Source: Labia minor
Taxonomy: Eukaryota; Arthropoda; Insecta; Dermaptera; Spongiphoridae
Reading direction: 5' to 3'
Assembly (NCBI GenBank): GCA_963082975.1
Contig: OY720348.1
Coordinates: forward strand, 19,583,146 to 19,647,145
DNA: 64,000 nucleotides
Below are positions 1 to 11,911 of this stretch, piece after piece. How positions within the stretch are numbered: position 1 is the stretch's first letter; each line of letters starts with the position of its first letter. Under the pieces are notes generated by a model, which was not told the origin of the DNA, searched no databases, and saw only the letters and a list, made by a program, of their open reading frames with translations. The position numbers and the translations under genes are program-made.

Positions 1-659
1 AGAGAGTCTCAGTTAAAGATATAATAATAAAATTTTTAGAATAAATAAAAATTATAATCAAATTTACAAAATACTTATATATTTAAATTGAATTAATATG
101 TCAATTTATATAACTCAATAAATTCTAATTATATTACTGAATGGTGTTTTACATATGCCTAGCTATAATAAATTCAGGTGTTTGCATGAAATTTTTATTA
201 AGAAAATATTATCGAAAATTGAGTTGATCAATAAAAAGATATTTGATTTATTTTATAATTAATTTATTTAATTTAATTGAAAAATTAAATATAAATAAAC
301 ATACCAGTCAAATAGGCTTCTTTCGACGCCTCAAGCAACTTGCACCCCTTCGACTAAATTTATTCTTATACCAATGACCTCTACCCTTTTCGAATCAGAG
401 TTATACTTTATGTTCCATTGGAAGGTCCCGAAAGTCAAGAATTGAAATTGATGCATAAATCAGATTTACTACAAGTGATTTTAATGTTAGTCTTCTCAAT
501 CTATATACTTATATATAAAGTAGTTGAATATATCTATATCTATACCTTTATATAAATATAGATATAGATTGTATACCAATATCGATTCAAAGAAGAACTT
601 TCAATAATTAATAATTAGTTTAAAAGTTCACTAAATCAAATTGAATCAATTGTTTTTTA
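1..659. other. Intergenic, nothing recognised
   Basis: AT-rich sequence without a credible coding frame. A short less AT-rich patch lies at about 305-445. A TATA/ATATAG-rich simple stretch with self-complementarity lies at about 505-575. I see no terminal repeats or coding motifs. Confidence 0.5.
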
Positions 660-1144
660 ACTATCACGCCAGAGATAGTATTGCGATCATGAAAATTTTC
701 GATGTCAAGATTTTGATGTTTTTATACGTTTTGAAGATCCCTGGTCATTTTCACTAAGTTGAGAAAAATTTATGTGGGTGTGTGTGTATGTAGACAAGAA
801 TATGCAAAAACGGTTTGAGCTAGAATAATGAAATTTGGTACACGGGCATTATTCAAAATTTGTAATTCTCTACAAACTTTTGGGAAATGTAGCTCATTTG
901 GAAGAGGGTCATTTACTTACCACCTTTTCATTATTTTCCTCTAAATTGACCGTAAAAAAAGATATATATTTGATAGCTTATCTCATGATTAAAAATTGTA
1001 TAAAACTGCTATATATAGAATTTCAGCTTGATTGAATCGCTGAAAGTACCCGAATTAATTTTTTAACATATTGACTGCAAATCACAATATGTGTTATTTA
1101 ATCCAATTCAAATTTGCGAGTTAGTCGTGTGGGCACATTCCAGA
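660..1144 (+). mobile_element. HINE-A copy 1 (Helentron-like non-autonomous element)
   Basis: Begins with a slightly decayed form of the family 5' end (consensus ACTATCTCGCCAGAGATAGT, an 8-bp-stem hairpin). It then has a short TG microsatellite at about 778-790, the shared internal blocks (TTTGAGCTAGAATAATGAAA, TTCAGCTTGATTGAATCGCT) and a mutated 3' end (GCGAGTTAGTC plus a damaged stem-loop ending CCAGATTTTTT). The block with CACGTG and GCGCCAGC seen in other copies is missing. It encodes no protein; frames inside it are chance. Confidence 0.7.
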
Positions 1145-2034
1145 TTTTTTATAATTAAAAATCGTTTGTAAATTGAATAAATTATATAAAATACATTATT
1201 AGAAAATAATAACCAGGTGGTAATTTCGTAAAAATGTCTAATTTCGTCAGTCATATTAAATAATTCGATGCATTTAATAAACTAATTAAATTGTATAACC
1301 AGAGGCAGAAACGATTTGAAAATAAAAAAACTCTGCCTTAATAACAGAACTAAACGCTAATTTCTATTTTTATAATCAAATTAGCTTCAAAATAATCAAT
1401 ATAATCGAGATAATCAAGATAATAAAAAAAATAGATGACTCGTTTCTAATTAATAATTGATTCTTAATTTTATAACTCATTTAGGAGACAGACAATAAAA
1501 TCAATCGATGACATAAATAATTATTTAAAAAAAAAATATTCGAAATAGTCGGGCGCAGCCATTACAAGTATATATAGACTTTTCGAAATAGAATTGAAAT
1601 AATGACTATTTCGTAATGATTGATTAACCGATCGTAATGAACTGGCTTTTCGCAGCCTGGAGCCTTCAGTGTCACTGAAGCTGGAAGCCCATGACGTTAA
1701 TTCGATTAACGAGAGAGGCTGAGGTTAATTGTCTAAATCTTTTATCGCCAAAGCGATTCCCCGAGGGAACTTCTTTCCTGAAGACCCTGCCCTACGATCC
1801 TTCTCATTATAAAATTTAAATTAACTCTCCTATGAACGAGACCGTTTCAATGGCTAGAAAAAAAAACCACCTTGATCGAAGGCGCCAAAAACATGCCCAC
1901 ATCTGTGAACAAAATAATACGATTAAATTTTTTCATTTTGTTTGTTGTAATTTCATTTCTTATATGTATATATTCATAGAGATTTAGAATTAAATACAAT
2001 CAATTCATTTGTAGAGAATCAGTAATTATTTATT
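1145..2034. other. Intergenic with a moderately GC-rich patch
   Basis: Mostly AT-rich filler. About 1620-1910 is less AT-rich and contains a tight palindrome at about 1665-1681 (CTTCAGTG, one base, CACTGAAG) and a run of C/G-containing sequence to about 1805. No reading frame, splice pair or repeat ends could be assigned, so it may be a regulatory or untranslated segment. Confidence 0.35.
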
Positions 2035-2645
2035 AAAAATATAAATATAAAAATTTTTTTATAAAATAACGTTTTTCTCATGGACTAAAAAGAATAAAAT
2101 AATTTTTCTATAAGCCTGACATAGTTTATTAATAAATTGTTTCATATTCAACGAAAAACTTAGGGCGCATTTAGTTTTATTTATTTATATGAAACATCAA
2201 GACAAATTTTTGTAATAATATAAATTTTATTAAACACTGACAATTTTTTTTATTTTTCAATAAAACTGTTAGATTATGAGCTAAGAAATTCATCTTTTAT
2301 TATTTATCACTGTAATATACTTATATCAAAGTATGTAACAAATTTTAAAAGAATTATTTTCTAAATTTACATATTATCAATCACATCCAAAACAGTTGAT
2401 TACATTAGAAGAAATAGTGTTAATTGATAATGAAGTGTTTAGTGTGGTATGAAAGTATATATATAAATTATAGTTCTATAATGGAATTTAATTGCATAGA
2501 AATCAAATGAAAACTGAAAGCGCCCAACGTTTTAAGTTGAATATGAAGCAATTCATCCATATAAACTTTGTCAGGCTTATAGAAAAATTATTTTATTCTT
2601 TTTAGTCCATTGGAAAAAAGTTATTTTATAAAAATGTATTATATT
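2035..2645. repeat. Foldback element with ~150-bp inverted arms
   Basis: The segment at about 2035-2195 and the segment at about 2480-2645 are reverse complements with modest divergence. Both include the block ATGGACTAAAAAGAATAAAA followed by TTTTTCTATAAGCCTGACA on their respective strands. The ~280-bp spacer is AT-rich and non-coding. The arms suggest a MITE or foldback insertion. No target-site duplication was found and no other copy was noticed in the window. Confidence 0.65.
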
Positions 2646-2784
2646 TATATTATTTTATTCTTTTTAGTGCAATTTTAATTTGATAAATTTATTTAATATA
2701 ACAAGAGAAATAGAAAAAGATGAAGTTATACGAAAATTTGCAAATTGGATAAAACAAAAAAATATATTGTCATCGAAAAAAAAG

Positions 2785-3215
2785 GTCAATGCTTTTTTTT
2801 ATACAATGATGTCCGTCTGTTCGTCTGTCCGTCCGTTGTGTGTCCGTATAGACGTGTACAGCTTAAACGACTCAACAGATTTTGATAAAATTGATATATT
2901 TACTTAATCTGTAGCATGAATTCATCAACTTTTGGTGTATATCCGAAAACCGGAAGTGGTAGTTTACAAAGTATTAATTTTATATTCATTGTCGGAAAAT
3001 GTTCACTTAAAATATAGTAGTAATTAATAATTGAATAATTAAACAAAAAATAAAAACCAAGATAATATAATTTAGTCATTTTAATTTAAGTTTAAAAAAA
3101 AAAAAATTATATATTACTTTATATATTTATATATAATGTGTTGTTTGGAAATTAATTTATTTCAAATCGCCAGTCGGTTCTGTGCCTGACCACAGCTCAT
3201 TTTTTAGGCGTGTAT
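2785..3215 (-). repeat. R2 repeat copy (GTCY-microsatellite family)
   Basis: Contains a GTCCGTCTG-type tetranucleotide array at about 2810-2845. It is followed by the conserved block around ACAGATTTTGATAAAATTGA, a CCGGAAGTGGTAGT block and, near 3165-3205, the CAGTCGGTTCTGTGCCTGACC end. These appear in reverse complement in the copies at 6.0-7.1 kb. The middle is replaced by AT-rich sequence. The (GTCY)n array and the mixture of short conserved blocks resemble Drosophila DINE-1-type repeats, but termini were not resolved. Confidence 0.6.
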
Positions 3216-4228
3216 TATATAGAAACTGTATTGAATATATTTCGTATTTAGTATAATGCATCCATTTTTATAATATATAATATCTTAAATATAATTAGAT
3301 TGAATAAGAATATGTACAAAAAATTTTGAACAAAATAAATACATAGTCAGTTTAATTAGCCATATAATATTATCATATCTAGAATAATGAAAAGATAATT
3401 ATTTCGATTGTTTATGTCTATTAAGAGTATGTAAAAAAATTGATTTCATAATATAAATTCATGTCTAACAAGAGAAATCATTCTTTTTCTTGAAATGAAT
3501 AACAAATGAAAATCATTTCTCTTTCAAATCCGTCCTGCCTCTTCTGGTAAAAGGTGAGCAGCAAAAGAGAACTAGCCAACGTTTCAACAGCTCATAACTA
3601 AAAATAAGTAAGCAGCTTGTATTGCAATCAATTCCTTTAAGTGACAGCTGCTTAAATGCACCACACGAAATTAACTTTTCAAAACCATTTGGATGGTTAA
3701 GGCCGTGGGGCCTTAACAAAATGAAACACTCAAAATGGTCCTATTTTCAAGTTTTCATGCTACTGATAACTCCAATTTTGTCAATCGAAAGAATTATTAC
3801 CTTCACCTAAAGAATATGGAGGCAAATCTCATAAATCTTCAATCGATACTATCTCTGTACAACATTTATTGAAGGAAAATAATTGAATTATTTAAATCAG
3901 GGAATCATTGTTCGACTTATATATTCTTTAGATTGAAAAAAAATCATATTTCAAACAAGCACACTTTCTTTAATGCAAATTATTAGATATTATAGAAACA
4001 CACCCTATGTTAGTCTAAGCGCAAAAAAGCAAATTAATAAAATTTAACAGATATATAACATATATTTAACATATATAGTGATTTGAATAATGGAAATCTG
4101 AATTTTTTTAATTTCTTGACTACTAAAAAAGTTAAATTCAGAGCCATTTGTATATCAACTCCAAATAATATATAATTAATTTAATATTAAATATATGTAT
4201 AATATTAATAATGTTCGCTTTAAATATA
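3216..4228. other. Intergenic, nothing recognised
   Basis: AT-rich DNA with a short richer patch at about 3515-3720 that is open on both strands for ~60 codons but shows no domain, start context or splice structure. I see no support for a gene. Confidence 0.45.
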
Positions 4229-5084
4229 CGAGGTCTGTTCAAAATAAAAAGGGGAATTTTGAATTTTCGCTGGCTATGTACATTCGATTATCGAATTTTT
4301 TTTTTTTTGGTTATGTTGGTACAATTATGTTTCTCATATGTTTACATTATCAGCCATTTTGGATTAGTGATTTGTTTTTGACAACTTAAAAGTTAGTCAC
4401 GTTTTTGTGTGCCTTCGATTTTTTACTTTAAAAAAAATTTATCACGGAATCCGTATTAAATTTTGCATTAAAAAATGGAATAAAGTGCTCCAAAGCACTT
4501 AACATGTTGACTGGCATTAGGCGAGTCTTCTTTGTCTCAAATAAATGGTATCAAATGTGAATGTTTTGCTCATTGTTTTCTTCGATTACAATGGCGTGGT
4601 GCATGATGAGTTTTTGCTAAGAGGACGTACTGTTAATAAGGAATACTACAAAAAAGTTATGCAACTTTTGCATGAAACAATACGGCTGTAATGATCGGAA
4701 TTGTGGAAAAACAAATGGATAATGTACCAGCTCACACCTCATTGCTTGTTCGTGATTTTTTGGCGAAAAACAACACTGTAATCATGCCCCAACTACCTTA
4801 TTCTCCAGATTTGGCTCCCTGTGACTTTTTCCTATTCGCAAAACTGAAGAGACCAAGGAAAGTAAAGCGTTTTGCCACAATTGATGAGATAAAGTCGGAA
4901 TCGAAGAACTAGCTGATGACCATACCGAAAAGAGCATTTCAGAAGTGCTTCGACGATTGGAAGAAGCACTGGCATAAGTGCATTATACCTGAGGAGAATT
5001 ATTTTGAGGGGAACAAAATGAATATTGATTAATAAATACTTTTCGAAATAATTCAAAATTCACCTTTTCTTTTGAACAAACCTC
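4229..5084 (+). mobile_element. Decayed mariner-family transposon (family 1)
   Basis: A Tc1/mariner relic of about 856 bp, against roughly 1.3 kb for intact mariners. The ends are imperfect ~30-bp terminal inverted repeats (GAGGTCTGTTCAAAATAAAA at left; GAGGTTTGTTCAAAAGAAAA read inward from the right), with TA next to the left end. Two pieces of transposase remain in different frames. One reads FFDYNGVVHDEFLLRGRTVN (about 4575-4635), holding the first catalytic Asp. The other (4691-4909) has DNVPAHT and YSPDLAPCDFF, giving the D34D spacing typical of mariner. The N-terminal helix-turn-helix region is deleted and the frame is broken between the pieces, so the copy is inactive. Confidence 0.85.
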
Positions 5085-6029
5085 AAACTATTGAATAAAA
5101 TTATTAAAGATGAACTATATTTTGATAATTAAATATTTTTATATTTTACATTTTTTTCTCAAATATATTAAAAATATGAAAATATAATAAATATTTGTAT
5201 GAAATTTTCTTAATATGAAAAATTAGAAAAGGAATAAAGGTGTATGATAGAAAAGAACAGTCTAGCTATTGTAAACATCTGTTTACTTTTTGTTTGTTTT
5301 TCAGTAGTAGGATTACCTTTCAGACCAACACCCATTTTCCATACATCCTAAGTATTTTTAATACTATTAAATTAACCTGATGGTAATTTTTCTTTCAATT
5401 CAAAACTTGAATTTATTATCAGTTGAAAGAATTTAATTTGAATCAAAATGAAAATCTTAAAGTTCATCATGAAGAATTAGCTGTTTGAAGGAATATTTTT
5501 CATTTAGATGCATCTGTCAGATAGTAGCACAGGTGACACCTTTCGACTGCCAACAGTTTAATAATGTCAAAATTTTTTTTTTATTTCAAAATTCAAATTC
5601 AAATTCAGAGATGGAAATCGTAGTTGGAAATATTTATAGAAATTTCCTTGGCAATCTTGCGAATGAGTGAGCGGGATTTACGCGAGGGAGGCAGAAAGAA
5701 GCAGTGATGCCATCGATGACATCCGGCCAACCTTGCTGATAAATGCAATTTCATATATGAACATTTGTATTCTGGGGCCTTAAAACACAAGGCACATTTC
5801 AGAGATGAATTCTGCATCTATCAAATATTATCATTTTTGTTGTGCAACTTTTGGTATGGTTAATCATTTATGTTGAATCCATTTATCCTCTTCATATTTA
5901 TATTTGTAATTTCTCTAAATGTTATAGTAGGTTTTATTAAATAATAAGTGTGTTAGAATAATTTTTGAAAAATTTAAAAAAATATTGATATGAGTAGTAT
6001 CATACAAGGAAATATTTTATTTTACATCA
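5085..6029. other. Intergenic, nothing recognised
   Basis: AT-rich with a somewhat less AT-rich patch at about 5640-5820. No coding or repeat signature was identified. Confidence 0.45.
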
Positions 6030-7085
6030 AAATAAGTTGACCTGTGGCCAGGCGCAGAACCGACCGACGGTTTGAAATAAATTAATTTCTAGCTACAGAA
6101 ACTCTCTTTCAAATTATTTAAATGTATCTATTAATGTAATAAAAACAGATATGGATATAATATAAATATTTTTAATTTTATTTTATTTATAATATATAAG
6201 TAGGAGCTGACTGTGACGCCATGAAGGGCTGGGTGACGTCATATAATTTTAAATTAAGAAAAAACTAATGAAGATGATTTTCCCGAGGATAAAACCACTA
6301 GAAAGTGAATGATTTGTGGAGATATATAAAAAAATCTCCTCATGTGAAATTTGGTGTGAAAATAACCCTTCCCGTCGATCGCTAATACTACCACTTCCGG
6401 TTTTCGGATTTGCACCAAATTTGATTAATTCATCATACTGAGATGCATTAAGTAAATACACCAAATTTCATCAAAATCCGTTGAGCCGTTCAAGCTGTAC
6501 ACATCTTAACGGACACACAACGGACGGACGAAAGGACAGACATCATGCTTAAGTCAAAATTTAAATAAGTTGACCTGTGGCCAGGTCCGAACCGACCGAC
6601 GGTTTGAAATAAATGAATTTCCAGCTACAGAAACAATTTCAAATAATTTTCATATATCTATTAATGTAATAAAAAACAGATATGGATACATAAATAATAA
6701 ATATAAACATTTTTAATTTTATTTTATTTATAATATATATGCAAGACCAGGCTGTGACGTCATGAATGGCTGGATGACGTCATATAATTTTAAATCAAGA
6801 AAAAACTAATAAATATGATTTTTCTCGAGGATAAAACCAATACAAAGTGCATGATTCGTGGTGATATATAAAAAAATCTCCTTTGGTGTGAAAATAACCC
6901 TTTCTTTCCTATCGTCGATCGCTAATACTACCACTTCCGGTTTCCGGAATTGCACCAAAAGTTGATCAATTCATCCCACTGATGCATTAAGTAAATATAC
7001 CAAATTTCATCAAAATCGGTTGAGCCGTTCAAGCTGTACACATCTATACGGACGGACGGACAGACGGACGGACAGACATCATGCT
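6030..7085 (+). repeat. R2 repeats, two tandem copies of ~520 bp
   Basis: Two head-to-tail copies (about 6030-6565 and 6566-7085). Each starts with GTTGACCTGTGGCCAGG and GAACCGACCGACGGTTTGAA. Each then has a GTGACGTCATGAA...GACGTCAT segment, CTACCACTTCCGGTTT, TTGAGCCGTTCAAGCTGTAC and an array of GGAC/GACA tetranucleotides ending CAGACATCATGCT. The second copy has the longer array. The blocks match copies at 2.8, 11.5 and 32.8 kb. The elements carry no transposase frame and are presumably non-autonomous. Confidence 0.75.
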
Positions 7086-7203
7086 AAAAATACTTTTTTC
7101 TGTTTATTAAATGCATGATTCGTGGAGATATGTAAAAATCTCCACATGTGAAATTTGGTGTGAAAACAATACCTCCCTTACTATCGTCGGTCGGTAAAAA
7201 TGA
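7086..7203 (+). repeat. Partial third R2 copy
   Basis: About 7105-7200 repeats the middle block of R2 (TGCATGATTCGTGGAGATAT onward to the ATCGTCGGTCGG block). It is cut off where HINE-A sequence begins. Confidence 0.6.
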
Positions 7204-7427
7204 ATTCTGGCACTTTCAGCGATTTAATCAAGCTGAAATTCTATATATGTCAGTTTTATACAATTTTGAATCTTGTGAAAAACTATCAATACACACACGT
7301 ACACATACACACACACACACACACACAGAGACACAGACATTTTTATCAACCTTAATGAAAATAAAATATAAAAACATCAAAATCTCGACATCGAAAATTT
7401 TCATGATCGCAATACTGGCGAGATAGT
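7204..7427 (-). mobile_element. HINE-A copy 2, internally deleted
   Basis: On the minus strand the 5' end starts at 7427 (ACTATCTCGCCAG), then the ATCATGAAAATTTTCGATG block, a TG/AC microsatellite at about 7296-7327, and a jump to the block with TTGATTAAATCGCTGAAAGT. The regions between and the 3' stem-loop are lost. It directly abuts the duplicated segment X that starts at 7428. Confidence 0.7.
7296..7327. repeat. AC/TG microsatellite
   Basis: A run of about 30 bases of CA dinucleotides with a few interruptions. It is the central microsatellite of the HINE-A copy. A reading frame here (His-Thr repeats) is an artefact of the dinucleotide run. Confidence 0.8.
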
Positions 7428-8088
7428 AAAAATATAGTAATTAATAGGAACCATCTTCTTAGTGCCAATGACGGAAGGCCCTTAGGCAGTCGACCTCTCA
7501 AGGTCCTATCACCTAATAATTTTACGAATATGATTTTCTTACAACAAATTAACATAAAATATAAATAAACGATAATTATTAAATAGTAAAATATATTATA
7601 ACAAAAATAATTATATCAATAAATCACTTAAATTAAAGAAATTTAGTTTGTAAATTCTTTAAGAATATTTTGGAATTGTTATATGGTACAAATAGAAATA
7701 TAATCCATATTTAGTTGGATGGGTATTCCGGCTTTGCATTTTCTGTATAGATTGCTTTATTACCGTTTAGAACAGAGGTTCTCAAATCGTGGTACATTAT
7801 ACCAATGATGGTACCTTAAATCCTGACGATGTTAACTGTTACTTGGTTCAGTTCCTTTTAGTAACTAGATAATTAATTGGTACCTGGACATTTTTTGCTG
7901 GTATTTTCTTTGGTACTAAACCTGTGGCTTAGAATATTTTGTTCCAATTTTGTAAGATCTTAACCACAGATGGAATTAACAATAAATTTACAATTTAATT
8001 AACTTTATTATTATATATATTATATAAATTATCTCAATATCACTTATAAGTATGTGTACTGGATTGTGATTTTAAAGTTAAATAATAA

Positions 8089-8124
<36 letters not shown>

Positions 8125-8288
8125 ACAATTTTTTTTTGGCGTTCATTGTCTTTTTCACAAAATCAAGCTGTTTCAAGCAGCATAATTTAGAAGATCAAAT
8201 AAAAAAAACCGTAAATAAATTGATGAATGGCATTGATATGTGAATTCCATTGCATATTGATAACTGATAAAAATTATTTGTTTAATCA
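7428..8288 (-). repeat. Segment X, left arm of a ~0.8-kb inverted duplication
   Basis: Reverse complement of 14851-15573, about 6.6 kb away, with scattered differences. It includes matching blocks such as ATCTTAACCACAGATGGAAT and GATGAATGGCATTGATATGT. In both copies X ends exactly where the 5' terminus of a HINE-A element begins. The left arm alone carries a ~32-base poly(A) at 8090-8121. It contains a nested hAT-like MITE. No protein is encoded. Confidence 0.75.
7773..7926. mobile_element. hAT-like MITE inside segment X (left copy)
   Basis: 154 bp beginning CAGAGGTTCTCAAA and ending TTTAGTACC-complement/CCTGTG. It is flanked by 8-bp sequences gtttagaa and gcttagaa that match at 7 of 8 bases. 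An 8-bp duplication and CAG...CTG-like ends are hAT hallmarks. There is no coding capacity. The same insertion exists in the right copy of X, so it predates the duplication. Confidence 0.55.
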
Positions 8289-8613
8289 TTTAGAGGGAAA
8301 AAAATGAAAACGTGGTAGGTAATGTGTCCCTTCAGAAAGAGTTACATTTCTCAAAAGTTAATAGAAAACTTCAAGTTTTGAATAATATCCGTGTTCCAAA
8401 TTTCATTATTCTAGCTCAAACAGTTTTTGCGTAATTTTGTCTACATACACACACACATACACATACATACACACACAGAGAGAGAGAGAGAGAGAGTGAG
8501 ATTTTTTTCAACCTTTGTGGAAATGACTCAGGGACCTTCAAAACTTATAAAAACATCAAAATCTCGACAAGCGAAAATTTTCGTGATCACAATACTATCT
8601 CTGGCGAGATAGT
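8289..8613 (-). mobile_element. HINE-A copy 3, 3'-truncated
   Basis: On the minus strand it opens at 8613 with an intact 5' hairpin (ACTATCTCGCCAGAGATAGT). It continues through GATGTTTTTATAAGTTTTGA, a TCTC/TG/TA microsatellite (about 8440-8500) and the TTTGAGCTAGAATAATGAAA block, and stops at the CCCTCTAAA block where segment X starts. The 3' half is absent. Confidence 0.75.
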
Positions 8614-9034
8614 ATAACTGTGATAATAAAATAAATCTATGTTCTTTTACCTCAATAAAAGAAAAATATAATATTATAAAAAAAAAACTTTTTTGATAAG
8701 ATGTTTGATCAATATCAAAGGAATATTAAAAATGTATTGAGAGATAAAATTAAAAATAAATTCTTAATTGATAAGAGTTAATAAAACTAACAGATATACC
8801 TAGAATATATAAACAATTGAATCATTTTAACTGAGATTGTAATCAGGTGACTATTAATATCAACTTGGTAAATATTATATTGTAAAAGATCAAATAAATA
8901 ATGGGAAGGAATGAATACCTTATTTTTTTACATTTCCTTCCATGATTTTTAATTAATTATTATATAAACCTAATTAAATAATGTATGTAATATATGTAAT
9001 TAATTATATAAAAACATACATCTGACTTTTGTAC
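8614..9034. other. Intergenic, nothing recognised
   Basis: AT-rich; no coding frame, repeat end or RNA gene recognised. Confidence 0.45.
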
Positions 9035-9314
9035 ATCCTTCACAAGGACAGAGTGCCTATCAAGTCGGTTATATTAATAAGATTAGGTGTCGTATGATCA
9101 GAAGAACGCGTTCTATCGAACTTTACCTTGATTTTCTTGATCGGAGGCGCTACTTTTTTATGAATTAGGTTCCCAATTTTGATCCCTGAGGCTGGGCTCA
9201 CTCCGACCCATACACCTCAGCTAGAGAAATTACCTTTCCAGACCCGGGACTAGTACCTAGCCACATGAGAATGTGGGTTAACGCCATTAACACCCAAGCT
9301 GCTTGGCCTCTTAA
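9035..9314 (-). repeat. SINE-like element, copy 1
   Basis: About 280 bp, clearly less AT-rich than its surroundings. Read on the minus strand it shares ordered blocks with 54500-54772: TTTCTCTAGCTGAGGT, AAAGTAGCGCCTCC, CAAGAAAATCAAG, then CCGACTTGATAGG followed by CTGTCCTT. Length, lack of coding capacity and a GC-richer head that could be tRNA-derived suggest a SINE. I could not fit convincing A and B boxes, so the tRNA origin is an inference. Confidence 0.55.
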
Positions 9315-9381
9315 TTAATATACATATACATGTATATATAATAAATGAATGATATATGCTTTATAAAATTTTCTTCTAAAT

Positions 9382-9647
9382 CAGGGGTGTCTAAACTATG
9401 ACCATTCGAGGGCCACATTGCAAAAAAAAAATATTCTGGGCCGCACATAAATATCATTTTACCTTTTTTTTAGAACCAAATTTAAAAATTTTAAAAATCG
9501 GAAATATTTAAAAGTCTAATCCCAAAATCATTTTACCTTTTTTTTAGAACCACATTGAAAAATTTTTTTTCATAATTTGCGTTTGGGCCGCATCTCAAAG
9601 GGTTTTGGGCCGCATGCGGCTCGGGGGCTGCAGTTTAAACACCTCTG
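9382..9647. mobile_element. hAT-like MITE with 8-bp target duplication
   Basis: Ends CAGGGGTGTCTAAACT and AGTTTAAACACCTCTG are imperfect terminal inverted repeats. Flanks ttctaaat (9374-9381) and atctaaat (9648-9655) match at 7 of 8 positions. The interior has the GGGCCGCAT/GCGGCTCGGGG motifs commonly seen in hAT-derived non-autonomous elements. It contains a short internal duplication (ATCATTTTACCTTTTTTTTAG appears twice). No transposase. Confidence 0.75.
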
Positions 9648-10368
9648 ATCTAAATAATATTACATATATATATATATATAAATAAAGCAATCATAATTAT
9701 TTTTTAAATGCATGTTGTTTTATTTTTAATCTACATAAGAGCGGTGGTCAAATGCAACGATATCAAATCATTAAGTTAAATTCATTTTATTATTATTATT
9801 ATTATTATTATTTCAGTATTCTTTTCAATGAATGAACTATGTAACTAATATTTTGTAGCATTTATTAGTTTGATGTCTAAATATTTTGATTACAGATAAA
9901 ATTATATATTATATTGTTTGTTTTTGTATTTATTTTATTTCTTAAATTTATTTTTTAACATATTGCTATATAATCACGATATGGTTCTTTATAATATTAA
10001 GTAAACGACACCTGTTGTCTCTTTTTTCTTGCACATTCCTATATATATATAAGTATATATGCATGGACGATTTCAGCAAGGGGTAGTGGGGCACCTTTTC
10101 CGTCTAGAAGCAATAGTAATTTTAACTAAATGGTTATAAATGGTCATAAAGTGATGAAACCAAACAAAATTAGGTTGTAATCACTAATACAGCAGAACTT
10201 TAATTATATATAATTTTCTTCAAATTTGAGTTTCATTCGCCTTTTCTATTCTATAATGTTTCAACCTCAAGTTTTGGGTACGTTCCTATATATATGAATA
10301 GAATGACCTATTATTACTATGTATATTATCATAATTATATAAATATTAACATATAAAGATTATTATTA
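9648..10368. other. Intergenic with simple repeats
   Basis: Contains a TA run (9664-9680) and an ATT trinucleotide run (9788-9812). Otherwise AT-rich filler. Confidence 0.5.
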
Positions 10369-10880
10369 CGAGGGCGGTCAATAAGTCCGTGACTTTTGGA
10401 ATGCAATACTGATCCTGTCAGCAAGCAAATATCAGCTAACTCCTGTGGAAATTTGAACTAGTTGGGTCTTTTAGTTTTTGTTTGACATCCCTTAATAGCC
10501 GACTACCTCGTGATTGGAGAAGAAAATGAAAAAAATTAATTTCCATGAAAATCCATGAATTGAGTTACAAATTGCTCTCTCATCTGCTCTATTTTCCGGA
10601 TTTAGTCCCGAGTGACTATTTGTTGTTTCCAAACATGAAGAAATGGCTCGGCGGAAAGAGATTTGACTCCCCCCCCCCCAGTGATGAAATCATCTCACAA
10701 ACTAATACCTATTTTGATGTCCTCAACAAATCTTATTTTTCGGAAGCGATAAAAAAAAATTGGAAAAAAGTTGGACGAAGTGTATACAGCTCAAAGAAGA
10801 CTACGTTAAAAAATAAAATATTTTTTTATCAAAAACCTGTGTTTCATTCAAAAAGTCACTGACTTATTGACCTACCCTTG
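10369..10880 (+). mobile_element. Internally deleted mariner (family 2), C-terminal transposase remnant
   Basis: Terminal inverted repeats of about 29 bp: GGTCAATAAGTCCGTGACTT at left and the near-identical GGTCAATAAGTCAGTGACTT read inward from the right. TA precedes the left end. The retained frame (about 10545-10860) encodes the mariner C-terminus with FPDLVPSDYLLFPNMKKWL, which holds the last catalytic Asp, followed by a Lys-rich tail. Everything from the DNA-binding domain through the second Asp is deleted. A C9 run interrupts the frame region at 10670-10679. The same internal junction is seen in the copy at 63014-63504. Confidence 0.85.
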
Positions 10881-11539
10881 AATTAGTCCCTATTTATTTT
10901 GAAAATTACATTAACTTGAATTTAATTGAAACACAATGAAAGATAATTTTTAATTTGTTATTTAAAAAAAAAATAAATATTTACAAATCCCTACAGATTC
11001 CCCAACAGACTCCGCTTACCCGACTTTGCCATTTTTTACTACACTAACATAATTAGTTACAATAGTGTAATTGATGTATATTTACACAAGATTTAACCTT
11101 GATTACAGATGGTACTCTGTGAGAGAGGCGAAGGGCTCTTCTGGGTGGTCATTAGAGAGTGTGCGCGTGCATGCTAATGGTGGGAACTGATGCGTAGCCA
11201 CGCACGCGTGTCCGACGTGACAGCGTGCCCTGGCCTTTTGGCACCTGCCAGAATCGATTTATTGCTTTGCTGTCCAATTTTCACAGTTTACTCCCCAAAC
11301 ATACCTTTTGAATTTTTTATTCCTTTTGAAGATCTCTCAACCCTCTCTTTAGGCTACTCTTTATTATTTACCGCTAATTTATTAATATACGCATCGTAGA
11401 AACAATTCTACAATTCAATGGAAAAGATCACGGAAATGATAAAAATTGGATAGAGTTCGATACTTTATATATAAAAATTGAATAAGTTATAATTAAACAG
11501 AAACAATTTAAACAGAAACAATTTAAAAAAATTTTAATA
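10881..11539. other. Intergenic with a GC-richer island at ~11105-11275
   Basis: The island contains GTGTGCGCGTGCATGC and CACGCACGCGTGTCC motifs rich in CpG, unusual for this region. Open frames on the plus strand run about 70 codons without recognisable domains. It may be a regulatory element or lost exon; nothing stronger can be said. Confidence 0.35.
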
Positions 11540-11911
11540 TATCTATTAATGCAATAAAAACATATATGGATATATATTTTTAATTTTATTTTATTTATAA
11601 TATATAAGAAGGCGCTGGCTGTGACGTCATGAAGGGCCGCGTGACATCATATAATTTAAAATTAAGAAAAAACTAATGAAGATGATTTTCCCGAGGATAA
11701 AACGAATACAAAGTGCATGATTCCTGGAGATATGTAAAAAAATCTCCTCATGTGAAATTTGGAGTGAAAATAACCCTTCCCTTCCTATCATCGATCGGCA
11801 ATACTACCACTTCAGGTTTTCGGATATACAACAAAAGTTGATCAATTCATCATACTGATGCATTAAGTAAATACACATAATTTCATCAAAATCCGTTGAG
11901 CCGTTCAAGCT
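11540..11911 (+). repeat. R2 repeat copy fused to HINE-A
   Basis: Carries the R2 blocks GTGACGTCATGAA, TGATTTTCCCGAGGATAAAA, CACTTCAGGTTTTCGG and TTGAGCCGTTCAAGCTGTAC. At the last block it changes directly into the HINE-A internal sequence, with no GTCY array. The junction lies at about 11911-11915, where both families contain TAC or ACGT. Confidence 0.7.

Noticed and set aside
7148..7426. Frame with a His-Thr repeat
   Set aside because: Translation of the AC microsatellite in HINE-A, not a protein. The same holds for the frame at 8427-8612.
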